64,000 bases of DNA from Bolinopsis microptera (GCF_026151205.1 NC_087078.1:11170175-11234174); one strand, 5' to 3'. Shown: positions 8,909 to 19,965, numbered from the stretch's first letter. Notes: generated by a model from the sequence alone, not told the origin. Program-made: numbers and translations.

Positions 8909-11221
8909 TCGGCGTATTCCCATTCAATAGGCATGAGGGTCTCGGGGTTGAACGGTGGGTTAGGCCGAATGGTAATCACTACTGCACGGAAGTGGTACAA
9001 AGCTCCAGCAAAGTACAGTGTGAAGAATGCACCAGATGCAGCATCACCTTGAAACGAACCCTCGGATGTTTCAAACTCTAAAGAAATGGTGTTGTTGATT
9101 TTTATCCTCAATTTGGTGTTGGAGAGCAAGTATCTCGCCAAACGAATGTCATCCTCATAACAACCAGCATCAGCCAAAAGATCCAGGATAACTGATCTCT
9201 TGATGGTATCGAAGGCCGAGCTCATGTCGATTCCCATCTTGTGGAACTCCCATCTCTTCTCTTTCACAACAGAAATCAGAATTCGTTGAGTCCAGACAAT
9301 ATTGGCACAACTATGACCAGCCTTGTAGGCATTTTGCCATGGTCCTGTGTACTCTGCAATTTGTCTTTGAATTCTGTGTAGAGTAATCAAGGAGAGCAGT
9401 TTCCTAGTTCCATTCAGAAGGCAAAGAGGTCTGAGGCTCTTTAGAGGTCCTTTTGGTTTCCCTGGCTTCTGAAGAGGGGTTAGAAACCCTTCCGTGAAAG
9501 AGGGTACATGCTCATGTACTTCGAATGATCGATTAATGAGACATGCATATTGCTGGAAGAATACAGGTGGTGCGTACTTCAGCAGCTCGTTAGGAATCTC
9601 ATCAGGACCTACTGCTTTTCCATTTTTCAACTTTGAAGCAGCATATTGGACTTCTAAGGAAGTTATAGGAGTATTCAGAGGACGTGGGAGTCCAGTGAAA
9701 GGTACCAAAGGAGGGTCTGAGCTGGTGTAGTGATTTTTAAACCACTCTCTAATGATACTTGCTTTCATATCGTCACTTGCAACTAGCTGATTTTCAGAGT
9801 TGAAGACAGATATTGGCTCTGACTCTTTGTTGGCAGCAAGAGCTCTGGTAGCCTCGAACATCCTCTTCGTGTCATCTGCAGCGTTGATGGTGTCAGCTAG
9901 TTGGTTGGCTAGAGCTGTCTCTAGCACTTTAAGACGTTTATTGATATCGTTCTTGAGTTTATTGATACGTTTTCTCAATACTGTCCTGTCTCTAACTGAA
10001 TTGTCGTTCAGTTCTTGTAAAAGTTTGTGTCTCTCGTCAGACATATTACATACATGCTGATCTGATGAATGATGATGTCTTTGGGTTTTCTTCTTGACAC
10101 CCACAGTGTTAGAGGCTGAAGACTTGATAGTTTCAAACAGCTGTTCGAATCCTGTCTTAGTGTCAGCGGAAGGTGGAAGACTGTCAATTTGCTGAGTGAC
10201 AGTTTGCTGGTACTGATCTTGTAGTTCCTTGTTACAAACCAGCGATGTCGTGTTGTACCTTTTAGCAGCTGATGTACTGTTTCGGTATAACTTAGTTTGC
10301 TGCCTCAGGTCTATGGTAGCTTTTACAATCTTATGATCAGAATGTAGTTTAGCTCCTGCATAGGCCCTTGCATCATTGAGAAAAACAGTGCTGCGTGACC
10401 GGCATAAAACATAATCAATCTGAGAAAAATAAGGGCGACTTCTTTTGGTCTTCTTGTCTTTCACCCAACCAGTTCTTGTGGTTATATGACGACTGGAATG
10501 ACGAAATGCAGTGTTTGCAGCAAACAAACCATTAGAAACAAGAAAATCCAATAATCTCCCACCATTTTCATTTCGTCTTCCAACGCCATGCCTTCCAATG
10601 TTCTTATGAAGGCCATTTTGAAAGTCATGATCAGACCTTTTGCCAAGTTTGGCATTGAAATCTCCTAGGATCCAGATTTCATGTCTTGCAGGCACATTAA
10701 TTGCTTCCTGAAGCTCACAGTAAAACTGGTCAGTAGCAGCCGGATTTGATAAAGTTTTTGGGTTGGTTGGACTGTAACAGTTCACGATTCGCATTTTGCA
10801 TGGTGGTTTGTTAACAAACTTGGATGGAATAAAAAAGTCCATGAAAGCAACTCGATCGCTGATCTGATGAAATGAACGGAAATAATAATTTACACGAGCG
10901 TTGATTAAGAAACCCAGTCCACCATGACGTCCTGTCTTCTGATCAAACAAAAGGAGGCGATGATTTCCTGGTAGTTTCTTATCCTCAAACTGACAAATTT
11001 TAGTCTCTTGAATCCCTATAATGTCCAAGTCATACCTGTCACAGTCGTTAGCAAGCAAGCACTGCTTGTCTGTCTTCGTCAAACCTCGAACATTCCAAGT
11101 AGCAACGCCGAGAAGAGCAATTGGTAACAAGGATTACGGTGTCCAGTTCTACAGCGATCCTTCGCGTAGGGGTAGATAGTCTGGTTGCAGCAACCATGCG
11201 AGTTCATCACGAACTACACGC
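5200..11221 (-). mobile_element. Long APE-type LINE with tandemly amplified 3' end
   Basis: One long reverse-transcriptase ORF (8137-11130) is followed on the minus strand by its 3' UTR and then by three further copies of the last 932 bp. A 9-bp direct repeat CATCCTAAA at 5191-5199 and 11222-11230 is a candidate target-site duplication and would set the element at 5200-11221. The amplified unit includes about 10 bases outside this border (from 5181), which suggests that amplification followed insertion. The element lies downstream of the sulfotransferase exons, whose 3' exons are not found. Confidence 0.85.
8137..11130 (-). CDS. LINE polyprotein: AP endonuclease plus reverse transcriptase
   Basis: 997 codons. 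Residues 10-280 are an APE-type endonuclease: ATWNVRGL, IIGIQETKI (catalytic Glu), WILGDFNAKLG, and LHSDHKIVKA (catalytic SDH). Residues about 500-800 are the reverse transcriptase: LRPLCLLNGTRKL, GIDMSSAFDTI (first catalytic Asp), SFQGDAASGAFF, and EYADDGDF (catalytic DD near 740). The C-terminus has WKMFGHILR, common in RTE-like elements. There is no internal break, so the insertion is young. The frame begins after a TAA with TTG and no ATG stands before the endonuclease, so the true start may lie in another frame upstream or the 5' end is defective. An RTE-like clade is probable but unproven. Confidence 0.9.
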   Translation of the reverse strand: MLPIALLGVATWNVRGLTKTDKQCLLANDCDRYDLDIIGIQETKICQFEDKKLPGNHRLLLFDQKTGRHGGLGFLINARVNYYFRSFHQISDRVAFMDFFIPSKFVNKPPCKMRIVNCYSPTNPKTLSNPAATDQFYCELQEAINVPARHEIWILGDFNAKLGKRSDHDFQNGLHKNIGRHGVGRRNENGGRLLDFLVSNGLFAANTAFRHSSRHITTRTGWVKDKKTKRSRPYFSQIDYVLCRSRSTVFLNDARAYAGAKLHSDHKIVKATIDLRQQTKLYRNSTSAAKRYNTTSLVCNKELQDQYQQTVTQQIDSLPPSADTKTGFEQLFETIKSSASNTVGVKKKTQRHHHSSDQHVCNMSDERHKLLQELNDNSVRDRTVLRKRINKLKNDINKRLKVLETALANQLADTINAADDTKRMFEATRALAANKESEPISVFNSENQLVASDDMKASIIREWFKNHYTSSDPPLVPFTGLPRPLNTPITSLEVQYAASKLKNGKAVGPDEIPNELLKYAPPVFFQQYACLINRSFEVHEHVPSFTEGFLTPLQKPGKPKGPLKSLRPLCLLNGTRKLLSLITLHRIQRQIAEYTGPWQNAYKAGHSCANIVWTQRILISVVKEKRWEFHKMGIDMSSAFDTIKRSVILDLLADAGCYEDDIRLARYLLSNTKLRIKINNTISLEFETSEGSFQGDAASGAFFTLYFAGALYHFRAVVITIRPNPPFNPETLMPIEWEYADDGDFADEDEETLKEMLPICKEILEEWNLFVNEDKTEHVHFYIADKDEVDAKGEPAKNREPWRNTISLGSKLCSKADISRRCILAYVAFEKYSKVWAEKSRISLRVKIKLYEAFVTPVLLYNCNSWAAPQNIINKVDVCQRKHLRRIINMTYPRIISNKDLYARCNVTPLSERVHKSRWKMFGHILRSDCNSPPQLALNFAVDSMSNMRGRIGRHQCNIFKTILDDLNKRKINLNNSDNLTDLRYLASNRQLWRNLF

Positions 11222-11230
11222 CATCCTAAA

Positions 11231-11643
11231 TATATATATATATATATGTGTATATATCCGTGCCATTTTACTGACACCACGGCATCAACTTTAACGCGAC
11301 TTTCCGCAAAAACCGTAAAACATATACAACTGAAACTTTTTTGACTGGGTCAAATGCTTTAATGGCCTTCAAATCAGCATGAAAAAATAAAAAATTGGCC
11401 AAGGAATAATAATTTTAGTGCCCAAAATTTGGACTCTCAAGTGGTGTCAAAAACGCGAATTAAATAGGTAATAATTATTTTAGTCTCTCGAGTCTTGACA
11501 CCACTTTAGGGTTAGACGGGTTCCTGCTAGTAATTATAATACTTGTGTGATAGTAACTATCACACAAGTATTTGTGACTCAATCATATCGAGGTTAAAAA
11601 CTGTGCCTTCATTATATGGAGGTTAAGTAACTGTTTACTGTAC
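11231..11643. other. Intergenic or intron stretch with TA microsatellite and perfect hairpin
   Basis: It starts with an (AT)n tract (11228-11258). A 33-base perfect palindrome with a one-base loop lies at 11539-11571 (arm ATACTTGTGTGATAGT). No exon was recognised here, although the next sulfotransferase exon should lie in this direction. Confidence 0.6.
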
Positions 11644-12001
11644 CTCAATATCTAACAGCTCAATCCAGGGCACTGCCTGGGAAAGGTTGTTTCTGAGTGA
11701 AATCCTGCTGTCCTTGTTCACACCGTTCTTCTCGTAGAGACATTTCAGTATTTGCTGTACCCATAGAGTCCCTGTTTATAAGTTAATTAATAACTAAGTA
11801 TTAATTAGTTACAAATTATTAATATTATCCGGTTGATGGTGCTCGTCTGAAAATGATTTTAAAAGGTAATTTAAGGAAGGCAATTGAAAATTAAAATAAT
11901 AAATATCCAAACAGGTTGATAACCTGACTTAGGATAGGTAACCAAAATAACATCGTCATCCCTCAGCTCGTAGTCTGATGTTCTGTGTATCTCGTTGCCG
12001 T
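11644..12001 (-). CDS. Sulfotransferase (SULT family), two internal exons
   Basis: Exon 11924-12001 ends DVILVTYPKSG and exon 11644-11771 continues TLWVQQILKCLYEKNG...SRISLRNNLSQAVPWIEL. Together they give TYPKSGTLWVQQIL, the P-loop that holds the 5'-phosphosulfate of PAPS in cytosolic sulfotransferases, followed by the usual PWIEL motif. Both junctions are GT-AG: acceptor at 12002-12003, donor after 11924, acceptor at 11772-11773, donor after 11644. Phases agree (Gly codon split G|GG). Such enzymes move sulfate from PAPS to hydroxyls of small molecules. Later exons (substrate site, RKGxxGDWKxxFT motif) are not seen between here and base 1, where only mobile elements follow. The gene is either cut off or has a giant TE-filled intron. 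Confidence 0.8.
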
Positions 12002-12298
12002 CTATCAAGTGTTAATCACTAGTTTACTAGAAACTTGAAACCTCGACTAAAGTTAACCTTTTTCCATTATTTGTATTAGAGTAAAACATATTCAGAGCTC
12101 CTAACATGTGATCATGGTTCCCGGACGAGCTTAAACTTTTGTCATTATTGAGCCTTATGAACGACAGACAAGCATTGACTCACAATTATTTGGATTTATT
12201 TTGGATTTATGAGAACCAGTCCAGCAAAGATTTAGTATTATTACTATTAGGTATACACTTAATCTAGTGCACGGTTAGTAAGCTCACATTAAACGTAC

Positions 12299-12388
12299 CG
12301 GTGGGTATATCTGTCCACACAGAAAGTTGTGTCTGAACGGCAGGTTGAGAGGAGGGAATAAACTTTTTATGGGCATATTCCAATCCAT
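12299..12388 (-). CDS. Candidate first exon of the sulfotransferase
   Basis: A minus-strand ATG at 12388 (context CGACATGG) opens 30 codons, MDWNMPIKSLFPPLNLPFRH then NFLCGQIYPP, to a donor CCG|GTACGT. The end resembles the G-x-(I/L)-x-PP stretch that precedes the P-loop exon in this family. It ends in phase 0 while the next exon (12001) needs phase 1, so the join is not settled. The overlapping frame (TRHGLEYAHKKFIPSSQPAV...) ends in the right phase instead. An unseen exon or a frame change may explain this. Confidence 0.4.
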
Positions 12389-13175
12389 GTCGAGTTAAAA
12401 TGCAGGTGGTTACTAGTAACAAATAGAATTAGACAATAAATAAGCTAGTGTTAAAAGTGTAGTGGGCCAAGGTTTTACTTTCAGATTTAACCCACGCATT
12501 ATATTGCATATATTGTGTAAAATTTCAAGTTTCAGGTGCCAATTTGAGATCAGACCTTTGGAAGCTTTACTTTTTACAAGTTTTTCGCACAATTAAGTTT
12601 ACTACCATGAGTTTCTAAAATTTCGTAAGTCAAAATAAATGAACACATATTGCTGAACTTATCAAAAATTCACCTATTAAAATACAAAGTAAAATAAAAA
12701 TTCTGAAGTTCCAACAGGTCTAAAACAAGATTACCCAACAAAGATATAATTATAATACCTATATAGAATAAAATATGTAATCAAAATAAAAAATGTAACT
12801 AACTAAAAAATCTGTGATTAATCAGTCACTCAGTAATACTAAAGATTTCCATTAACTTACTAACTTAACATTATAATCGATTTAACGGAGAATATCGACA
12901 AAAATCATTCATAAAGTCATGATGTATTATAATCAAGAGGTCTTAAACAATAACCCTTAAATCAATTTCAAATGTTAAACACGAAATAAGTAAACACAAA
13001 AGGCTGACATTAACTTTAAATCAATAATTATTTACCAATGAAATTATTTAACATGTTCTACTTTTGGTCCACCAATGCTGGATATAACTGAATATGATCA
13101 TTGTGGCACGTGATAACCATCAAATACGTGGTGCGTGATCAAACACGTGAGCACACACATAAAGTGCACCTAAAA
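12389..13175. other. AT-rich intergenic stretch
   Basis: Between the sulfotransferase 5' side and the 3' end of the zinc-finger gene. No exon, repeat or element was recognised. Confidence 0.6.
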
Positions 13176-15621
13176 TCACACATCATCAGATTTAGCAGAG
13201 TGTTTCCGTTTCATGTGCTGTGTCATATTGCTCTTCAGTCCAGTCTCCCAGCTGCAGTGTGGACAAGTGAAGGGCTTGTAGCCGGTATGCTGGGTCCGGT
13301 GTGCTGCTAGGTAGTCTCGTCTTGTCGCGGAGTAGTCGCATTCTGAGCACTGGGGTGGTTACCTTGGTTACTGTTAATTGGTTTCTAATTAAATAATTAG
13401 TTTCTAATTAAATAAGCGGTTAATTGTCTAATTTTTAAGTAGTTCAGTAGGAGGAGAGGTATATGAGTCGGTTAATAAATTAAAAGTGAATTCGTTCTTT
13501 TGATCAAGAAGACAAAGAAGGTATCATGATTTCTGAAATTTGCATTAACCAGCCGCGGTAATCAGTTATACTTATAATCACTTCTAATTCTTGAATCAAG
13601 ATGTCAGCGATAGTAGTTACAGTTTGTGGTAAAATATAGCAATGTTCCTACTTCCTATAACAGTCAATACGTCAACTAATTACAGTCTATAAAAATATAA
13701 TAGGTTTATAATAACCTGGTATTTCTTCCGGGCAGTATGCTTGCTCCACATATGTTGAACCAGATTGTGTTTAAGAGCCGCACTATAGTCGCACATGCCG
13801 CACTGGTAGGGTCTTTCTCCACTGTGTGTCTTCCAGTGACGAGCTGGGGTTAGTCGTTTGCATGGTTACATGTTACTATGATTACATGTTACTATGGTTA
13901 CATGTTACCAATAATAATATAATACATTGGCGAGCTGGGGTACCACAGTTTGTACAATGAAAATAAGGTAACCAATTTAAATGATTAAAGCGTTATTATA
14001 ACCACTTATTTCAAATGTTTTGTCTTCTTCAAGGATTCAGGGGCATGTATATAATAATTTATAACTATAGTGTCCAGCCCTAATCTAATTGTTTCTCACC
14101 TAACTGATTGTACTGCTTAGCTTGGTAGTCGCAGTATTTGCACTCAAACGATTTCTCGTCTTTTAGATTGTAGTTGTATCTAGGAGATTCTGATCTCGGA
14201 CGATATTCTGAAAATACCGGGCGATGAAGGTCAAGAAGCAACAAACAGAACCAGCATATCCTGATCCTCAGTGTCGCATGCATGCACTGGAGCACCGTTA
14301 TCAATGTCACGTGTATTTTGTCACGTGTACCTTGTCACGTGTACCTTGTCACGTTTACCTTGTCACGTGTACCTTGTCACGTGTACGTGAATAATTGCAG
14401 GTTCACCATTAGAATCCCAGGCTCATACTATATAACTTCCTAGTTCTAACTTACTTACCTTCTGTCATTCTAACATCCCATGATTTTTTAATATTCGCAG
14501 TATCCTTCTCTTTCAAATAGGGTGACCAGACCGAGTTACTACTTATCAGAGTTCTACCAATCATCTTGTTAATGTGAGGAGTGGCTCCTTGTTGGGGTGT
14601 TGTTGTAATGGTCCCCAGAGGGGCCGTCACTAGAGGCGCCACAATGGTTCCCAGAGGGGCCGTCGCATGAGGCGCCACAGCGGTTCCTGAAGAGGTCTTT
14701 AGAGTTGTGGTTGCAGTTGGGGTGGTGAGAAATACCGGTGTCTGGTCAGAGAGAACAGTGGTTGCTGTGGAGGAGGACGCAGTCGTATTTATAGGGGAGA
14801 GGGACCCTGCAATAATGAGAAACAGATTCAAATAATGTTTAGGGAATATTTATGTTCTTCAAAGAGATCCTGATTTGTATGAGCACCAGTATGATAATCT
14901 GATATTCATGATTTAAACCAGTTAAACCGGAGAAAACTTAATTTCAAAATGTGGAGACCTTTAATGTTATCAATAGTGAGCGTACCATAACGCGAGCGCA
15001 AACCAGGGCACAAACTTCGAAATCCAACTTGGTTGTCCTCGATATTGGTCTTCGTTGAGTTGCTTAATGAATTACTGTCTTGAACATCTTGAACATCTTG
15101 AACATATTTTTCAGCAGCTTCCTTTGTGTTCCGTGTTTCAGTTTGGAGCCACGAGGCCGGAGATAGACTAGATGTACTGATGATAACAGGAAGTCTAGGG
15201 TAAGTTAATGGAAGAGATATGTTAGGAAGGGGGGTGGAGCGATCATGGAGGGAGGTTGAATGAGGGAGGGGCATCTGCAGTGGTGTGGTGAAGAAGGAGA
15301 CGGGACTTGGGAAGAGCCCTGGACAGGGTGCCAGCTCTTTTTTTAGTCGTGATAACTGGGCAATCACTGAAATGAGTAGAAAATCAACCTTAATGATTAT
15401 TGCGGTAAAATAACGATCGTAAATTTTTCGCTCTTTATGTTTCATCATCTCAAAATTAAAAAAAAACCATGATTACCAAATCTAAATTAGCAAGGGTAAA
15501 TTATTAACGACTGGACATTTTCCCTTACGGTTTGCTATGCTATGGTTCCGCTGGCCAGGAACTTTCATCACTTCTTGTCCCTCCTTCAGGATTCCTCCAC
15601 ATACATCAATTATGTCACGAT
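13176..15621 (-). CDS. C2H2 zinc-finger protein, six exons assembled, 5' end missing
   Basis: Exons on the minus strand: 15621-15529, 15366-14986, 14806-14459, 14207-14100, 13843-13716, 13349-13176. All introns are GT-AG and all junction phases agree (1,1,1,1,0). The coding length is 1232 nt, about 410 residues without the missing 5' exon. The first half is Pro/Ser/Thr-rich low complexity with an APLGTI repeat, typical of a disordered regulatory region. The C-terminus carries four C-x2-C-x12-H-x3/4-H fingers: FECKYCDYQAKQ (split by an intron), YQCGMCDYSAAL, YQCSECDYSATR, FTCPHCSWETGL. TGYKPF and SGERPY linkers separate some fingers. The stop is TGA at 13176-13178. It is a likely nuclear DNA-binding regulator; its target and orthologue are unknown. 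No start codon was found upstream to 17000. Confidence 0.88.
13864..13909. repeat. 15-bp tandem repeat (GGTTACATGTTACTAT-like) x3
   Basis: Three near-identical units in the intron between zinc-finger exons 13843 and 14100. Copies differ by one or two bases. Confidence 0.7.
14306..14389. repeat. 14-bp minisatellite GTCACGTGTACCTT, six units
   Basis: Six units at 14-bp spacing in the intron before zinc-finger exon 14207-14100. Five units contain CACGTG, the palindromic E-box; one has CACGTT. The core CACGT..ACC is shared with the minisatellite at 16052-16312. Confidence 0.9.
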
Positions 15622-15866
15622 CTGAAATATACAGTAGTAGATATAAGCTGTTAAATATACTGTTATAACAACTTATTATAGACCAAACATTATACTTATA
15701 GCTATGGTTCGTTTAACATTTTATTTGGAATTTAAGTTTAACTGTTAGGACCTGAAATTAGATATCATCAGGTAGATTAACATCAAACTTAAAAACACGT
15801 GTACCAGGTACTAAAAAACACGTACGGGGAGGAGGAGTGTTATACAGTAGTCCAACTATAATATAA

Positions 15867-15955
15867 TACCTTCGCGGACATAATTGTCACGGACAAGTTT
15901 TTCACGGACATAATTATTCACGCTCATGACCGTGATAATTATGGCCGATAAGGTA
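15867..15955. mobile_element. Tiny 89-bp inverted-repeat element (MITE-like)
   Basis: A 26-bp left arm (TACCTTCGCGGACATAATTG...) and a right arm complementary at about 21 of 26 positions, ending GGTA at 15955. A TA dinucleotide borders each side, as in Tc1/mariner-type insertions. The middle has further copies of CACGGAC. Confidence 0.5.
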
Positions 15956-16051
15956 TCTTAAACAATAGGCACGGGTTACACTAGTTTTATATACGTACAT
16001 ATAATTCACCTACAAGTTTAACTGCTTGGAGTGATGAGGTACATCTTTGTG

Positions 16052-16312
16052 ATAGATTAACATTAAACTCAAAACACGTACCAGGTAAATTAACTTAACA
16101 TTCAAAAACACGTACCAGGTAAATTATCATTACACTAAAAAACACGTACCAGGTAAACTATCTTTGCACTAAAAAACACGTACCAGGTAAACTATCATTA
16201 CACTAAAAAACACGTACCAGGTAAACTATCATTACACTACAAAACACGTACCAGGTAAATTAACATCACACTAAAAAACACGTACCAGGTAGAGTAACAT
16301 CACACTCAAAAA
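16052..16312. repeat. Minisatellite of about 33 bp, around AAACACGTACCAGGTAAA
   Basis: About eight units upstream of the known zinc-finger exons; an outlying related unit with CACGTGTACC is at 15792-15830. Every unit holds ACACGTACCAGGTA. The plus strand reads CAG|GTAAA and the minus strand CTG|GTACGT, both resembling splice donors. Confidence 0.9.
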
Positions 16313-19300
16313 GTATCCTCTCACCACTATACCTAAAAGCATAACTACACTGCTCCATGATGGACCTAACAAACAGTACCAAAGACGGACTAGCAGTTCA
16401 GTTTCTGTTGCTAGGTTACAGTTAGTGAGACTATTCCTGATAAGCGGGAGATCGTCCGGTCTTGTTATCAGTTGTGGCTTGTGTGACAGAGTTTCCATGA
16501 AGATCGGCCATGGTTCTAGAATGTCAGAGGGCCTTAAGATAGCCGCTACTTGGGTTGCAGATCAGAAGAAACAAGCTGCTGTAGCCCAATCAGGGTGGAG
16601 GAATACGTCACATGATGAAATGGATTAGGTCACGAGGGGGCGGGGACACGGTTAATAGAATCTTGCTAGTATCTTGCAATGATATTGGATGCTGCACCAA
16701 TTCACGTGCACGTGACTGTACTTTAATGCTGTAATCCGTACAAATGTAAGTAGGCGGGTATCTAGTTCAATCTTTGTACAGATTTAAGTCTTAAGAAACT
16801 TCCTGCTTTAAAAGATGTTGTGTCTGCATCTGATATATTTTTTTGCAGAAACGCTTTGATAAAGAAATGTAAGAGCAATTCATTTTATTTATTTAACTTA
16901 GATTCGTCCTACGGGGCACAAATTAAATGTCCGGCATCTATTTCAGTATTTCTTTCGGCTTTTTGTTTTGTTAGCCATAGTTTGATTCGGACTGTGGCAA
17001 TTTCATGAAGAATGCAACTATCAACTCCCAAATAAGTTATTAACTTATAGTGACTTATAAGACAACTTGGAAAAACACTTAATTTACTAAAAAAATACAC
17101 TGGTTAGAATATTAGCTTAAATATTATTGAATCTTTAAATTTTATTATCATTTATAGTTGAAAACATTTACCTGGTAATGGAAGAATCATGAAACACAGC
17201 TGGTACATACAACTACTAACTCGTGAAAGAAAACCAGACCAAGAAGCGCCTGTTAATATAAGCTAACTCGTCGTAAATCGCGAGCTCTAGCAGGTATCCT
17301 CGGGTGATTGTCAGATCAGATGGTGGTCCAAGAGAGACTGCTGGGGCACCTGACAGAAAACCGTATCGCAATGAAAGCCCCGAAACGGTGTCAGGTTTGT
17401 GACTGAAGATTCTGATCAAGCTCAGGGTTGAGTCTACACAGTGTCGCCACTTGCCGATGCCAGTTGATGCGAGAAGACACTGATGTAAGTGGGAAGTTAT
17501 GTCTAAGAAACAGCGTGTGGTTCGGGTGCCGGTTGAACGCATGTAAAAGGGAGGGTATATCCGTATTTCGCTGCTAGTGATGCAGTCCTTAGCCCGGTAG
17601 CTAAGGCTTCCCCGTTTCTCGCTCATTTGTGCTCCGATGGGCTTGTGACCTCTGCGGGGGTCAAGTGCAGGATGAGGGACATGGCTGACCAGGAGTAGGT
17701 TGTTTTTGGGAGAAAGAGTAGGGTTGGTTTGGTGTTGTGCCTTCGCAGTTTAACTGTATCTTTACTCAAAAGCAACAATTTCAATCAGATACATCAACAC
17801 ATGTGTAGTTATTGACTACTGATTAACCTTGCAATTACCTCCATGCTATGCGGTGGGATATAATGTATGTTAGCGGTAATTTTATTGTTTATCTTTCTCG
17901 GCCATGGCTGCCTGATCTATGGCTGTTAATGTTATCATCACTTCTCCAGAAATACCAGCGTGATATTATAACTGTTATAAACACCTTAGGGATAGAATAA
18001 TCAGCCGGAAATCGACCATAAATTTATGAGTAACTCTCAAGTAATTATTAACTTGGATCAGGACTAAACTTTCCTTCGAGGTGATACGGTCAGCAGTTCT
18101 CGGAGTTAGAGGGTCCAGAACACCGTGGAAGAGGACATATTCATTCCACACTGACGATTTTGGCCTCCTAGCACACGACGCCGGGATAGACACGAGACAA
18201 TAAACATTAATATGCACATTGGACTATTGATGCTGTTTTTCCCACTTTATGGAGAGTAAGCTTATGATTATAGTTTCAATTAACACATTTTATAGATGAT
18301 TGGATTTATTGTTCATTTGCATGCTTTGTATTGTATTTCAGTTTATCTTTACCCATAAAGGGTTTCAGGTTTGACCGTTGGGAGCGGTATAAAAAAAAGT
18401 AATTATTAACATGCAAGCTTGAAGCACCGTGTGGGAAATTAGAGAAGCTCACATTGGGGAACCAATCAGTTTATATAGCCTATGCTGATGCACAACTAAG
18501 AACCACCTGTATGATAATTGTAATTTGATTCAAATAGCTGTTTTAAATTGAGACAATGTAGTGGTTCACTTCTTAATTTATAGCTTGTGATTGTGTATAC
18601 AGAGTTCTGAGTTGTCATATCATGATTATGAACTCTACCCCAGATCTAGCCCATTTCTAGGTCAATTATATTCAATCCATAGATTACTTGAAAATTTAAA
18701 TTAATCCTTATTATTGGGCTTTTGTCATTATCAATTGTGATATTAATCCTTATAAACCATAGTTTATAATTGCTCAAGCTATACAACCACACCGATGATG
18801 TTTACTGTTTAGGCCTAGCAATAGCTAGGCCTAAACCTTCCTAAAATTGAACAAATTAGATTATTTTAGACGATATGCCCCCGGGCCCCCGGGCCCTTCA
18901 TTACGCCACTGAAAAGAAAATATTTTCAATACTAGTAGCATTAGTGATATCGAGACGGTCATCTCTATTCTCTAATATAAATATTGATCTGAAATGGTCC
19001 TGGCATGCATAATTAGGGCCTTAAGATAACATATTTTATGATTTGGATCCGCTTGCCTCAATGATTAGTGAGTTGTAATCGCAGCCATATTCTGTTAATA
19101 AAAACGGTTTTACATAAACCATTACCCCAATCCAAACCAATACCATAACCACAAACCCGAAGAATCGGAGAAAACCGAAGAGTTCACGTCAGGATGCCTC
19201 ATTGCCTCAACTATAAGTTCAAGGAGGAAAGTAACAGTTCCTGCCTGAACCTAGCAGAGTCGGTGCTCTAATTAGCACTATCAGTTAGACTTTTCGTTCC

Positions 19301-19348
19301 ACCTATTCCGCGGAAGGAGTATTGAGAAGCTGCAGGAGTGTTCCGCAG
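16313..19348. other. Gene-free stretch with scattered repeat fragments
   Basis: It holds a 136-codon minus-strand open frame at 17216-17626 that I cannot assign to any family, a fragment (18003-18045, inverted) of the 260-bp repeat seen at 23730, and a fragment at 18413-18690 related to the inverted-repeat ends of the MULE at 39096-40676. A GC palindrome (CCCCCGGGCCCCCGGG) lies at 18879-18896. Nothing else was recognised. Confidence 0.5.
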
Positions 19349-19965
19349 AAGCTATATTAAGAGGTACAAGGATCTCAAAGGAACTTTTACCTTACCTTTG
19401 ATACCTTTGATCTGCTTCGTCGAAACTCGACAGGCCATCAGAGTTGCTGACCACCCCAAAGAGCAGTTGCCTCTCGATCGTTACTCCAGTCCAGTATAGA
19501 ATTGGAGTTCGGTGATGTGAAGCCCCGGATTGGCGGTTTATCCGGCAAAGAAAGCATGAATGCCGTCATATGATGCTTGAAGCCATCATGCTTGGAGACT
19601 GCACGTATGTGCCAAGCTATACAGTTCCAGAGTCTGGGACCCATTACATGCCAAATGATGTTTCATATAGAGTCTGGTGAGCAGCTGAGCTTTTTACTGT
19701 GAACTGGACTTCAAGGTCGTTAATTGGATGTGAAACCATGTAGGATTTTCCACATGTGTATGACAATGTAACGTTCTCTGCGCTTCTGAAGTGACATGAG
19801 GGACAGGGTTTTTAGGCGATCCCAATAATGGAGATGATGTAAACCATGGATCTTTGAAGTGAAAGTTCTTTGTAGGTACACTTTCAAGCTCCTGAATGTC
19901 ATACACTTTTAATCGAATTCCACAATCAAAAGGTCGTATGTGATTTGCCTTGAGTCACAGCAAAG
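19349..19965 (+). pseudogene. Duplicated exon copy split by a LINE
   Basis: 19349-19389 and 19911-19965 together match the candidate exon at 20039-20140, including the pyrimidine-rich acceptor (TTCCGCAG) and donor (CAAAG|GTAT). The copy lost 8 bases relative to the intact one and received a LINE after ACTTTTA. The intact neighbour gives the empty-site sequence. Confidence 0.65.
19390..19904 (-). mobile_element. 5'-truncated CR1-like LINE, same subfamily as 58742-60540
   Basis: The minus strand encodes the last part of the reverse transcriptase ORF: it matches the end of the 574-codon ORF at 58790 (RGFTSPNSNSILDW, ALWGGQQL) with an internal deletion and a frame change. Its 3' tail reads GGTATCAAAGGTAAGG. 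The 7-bp direct repeat ACTTTTA (19383-19389 and 19905-19911) is the target duplication. Confidence 0.85.

Noticed and set aside
8791-10060. Several plus-strand frames opposite the LINE ORF
   Set aside because: Shadows of the 997-codon minus-strand ORF.
16311-16511. ATG in a strong context on the minus strand (GAACCATGGCCG) as first exon of the zinc-finger gene
   Set aside because: The short frame hits a stop without a usable donor in the phase needed by exon 15621-15529.
17216-17626. 136-codon minus-strand frame
   Set aside because: Normal composition and a fair start context, but no motif, family, or splice partner; kept only as a note in the gene-free stretch.
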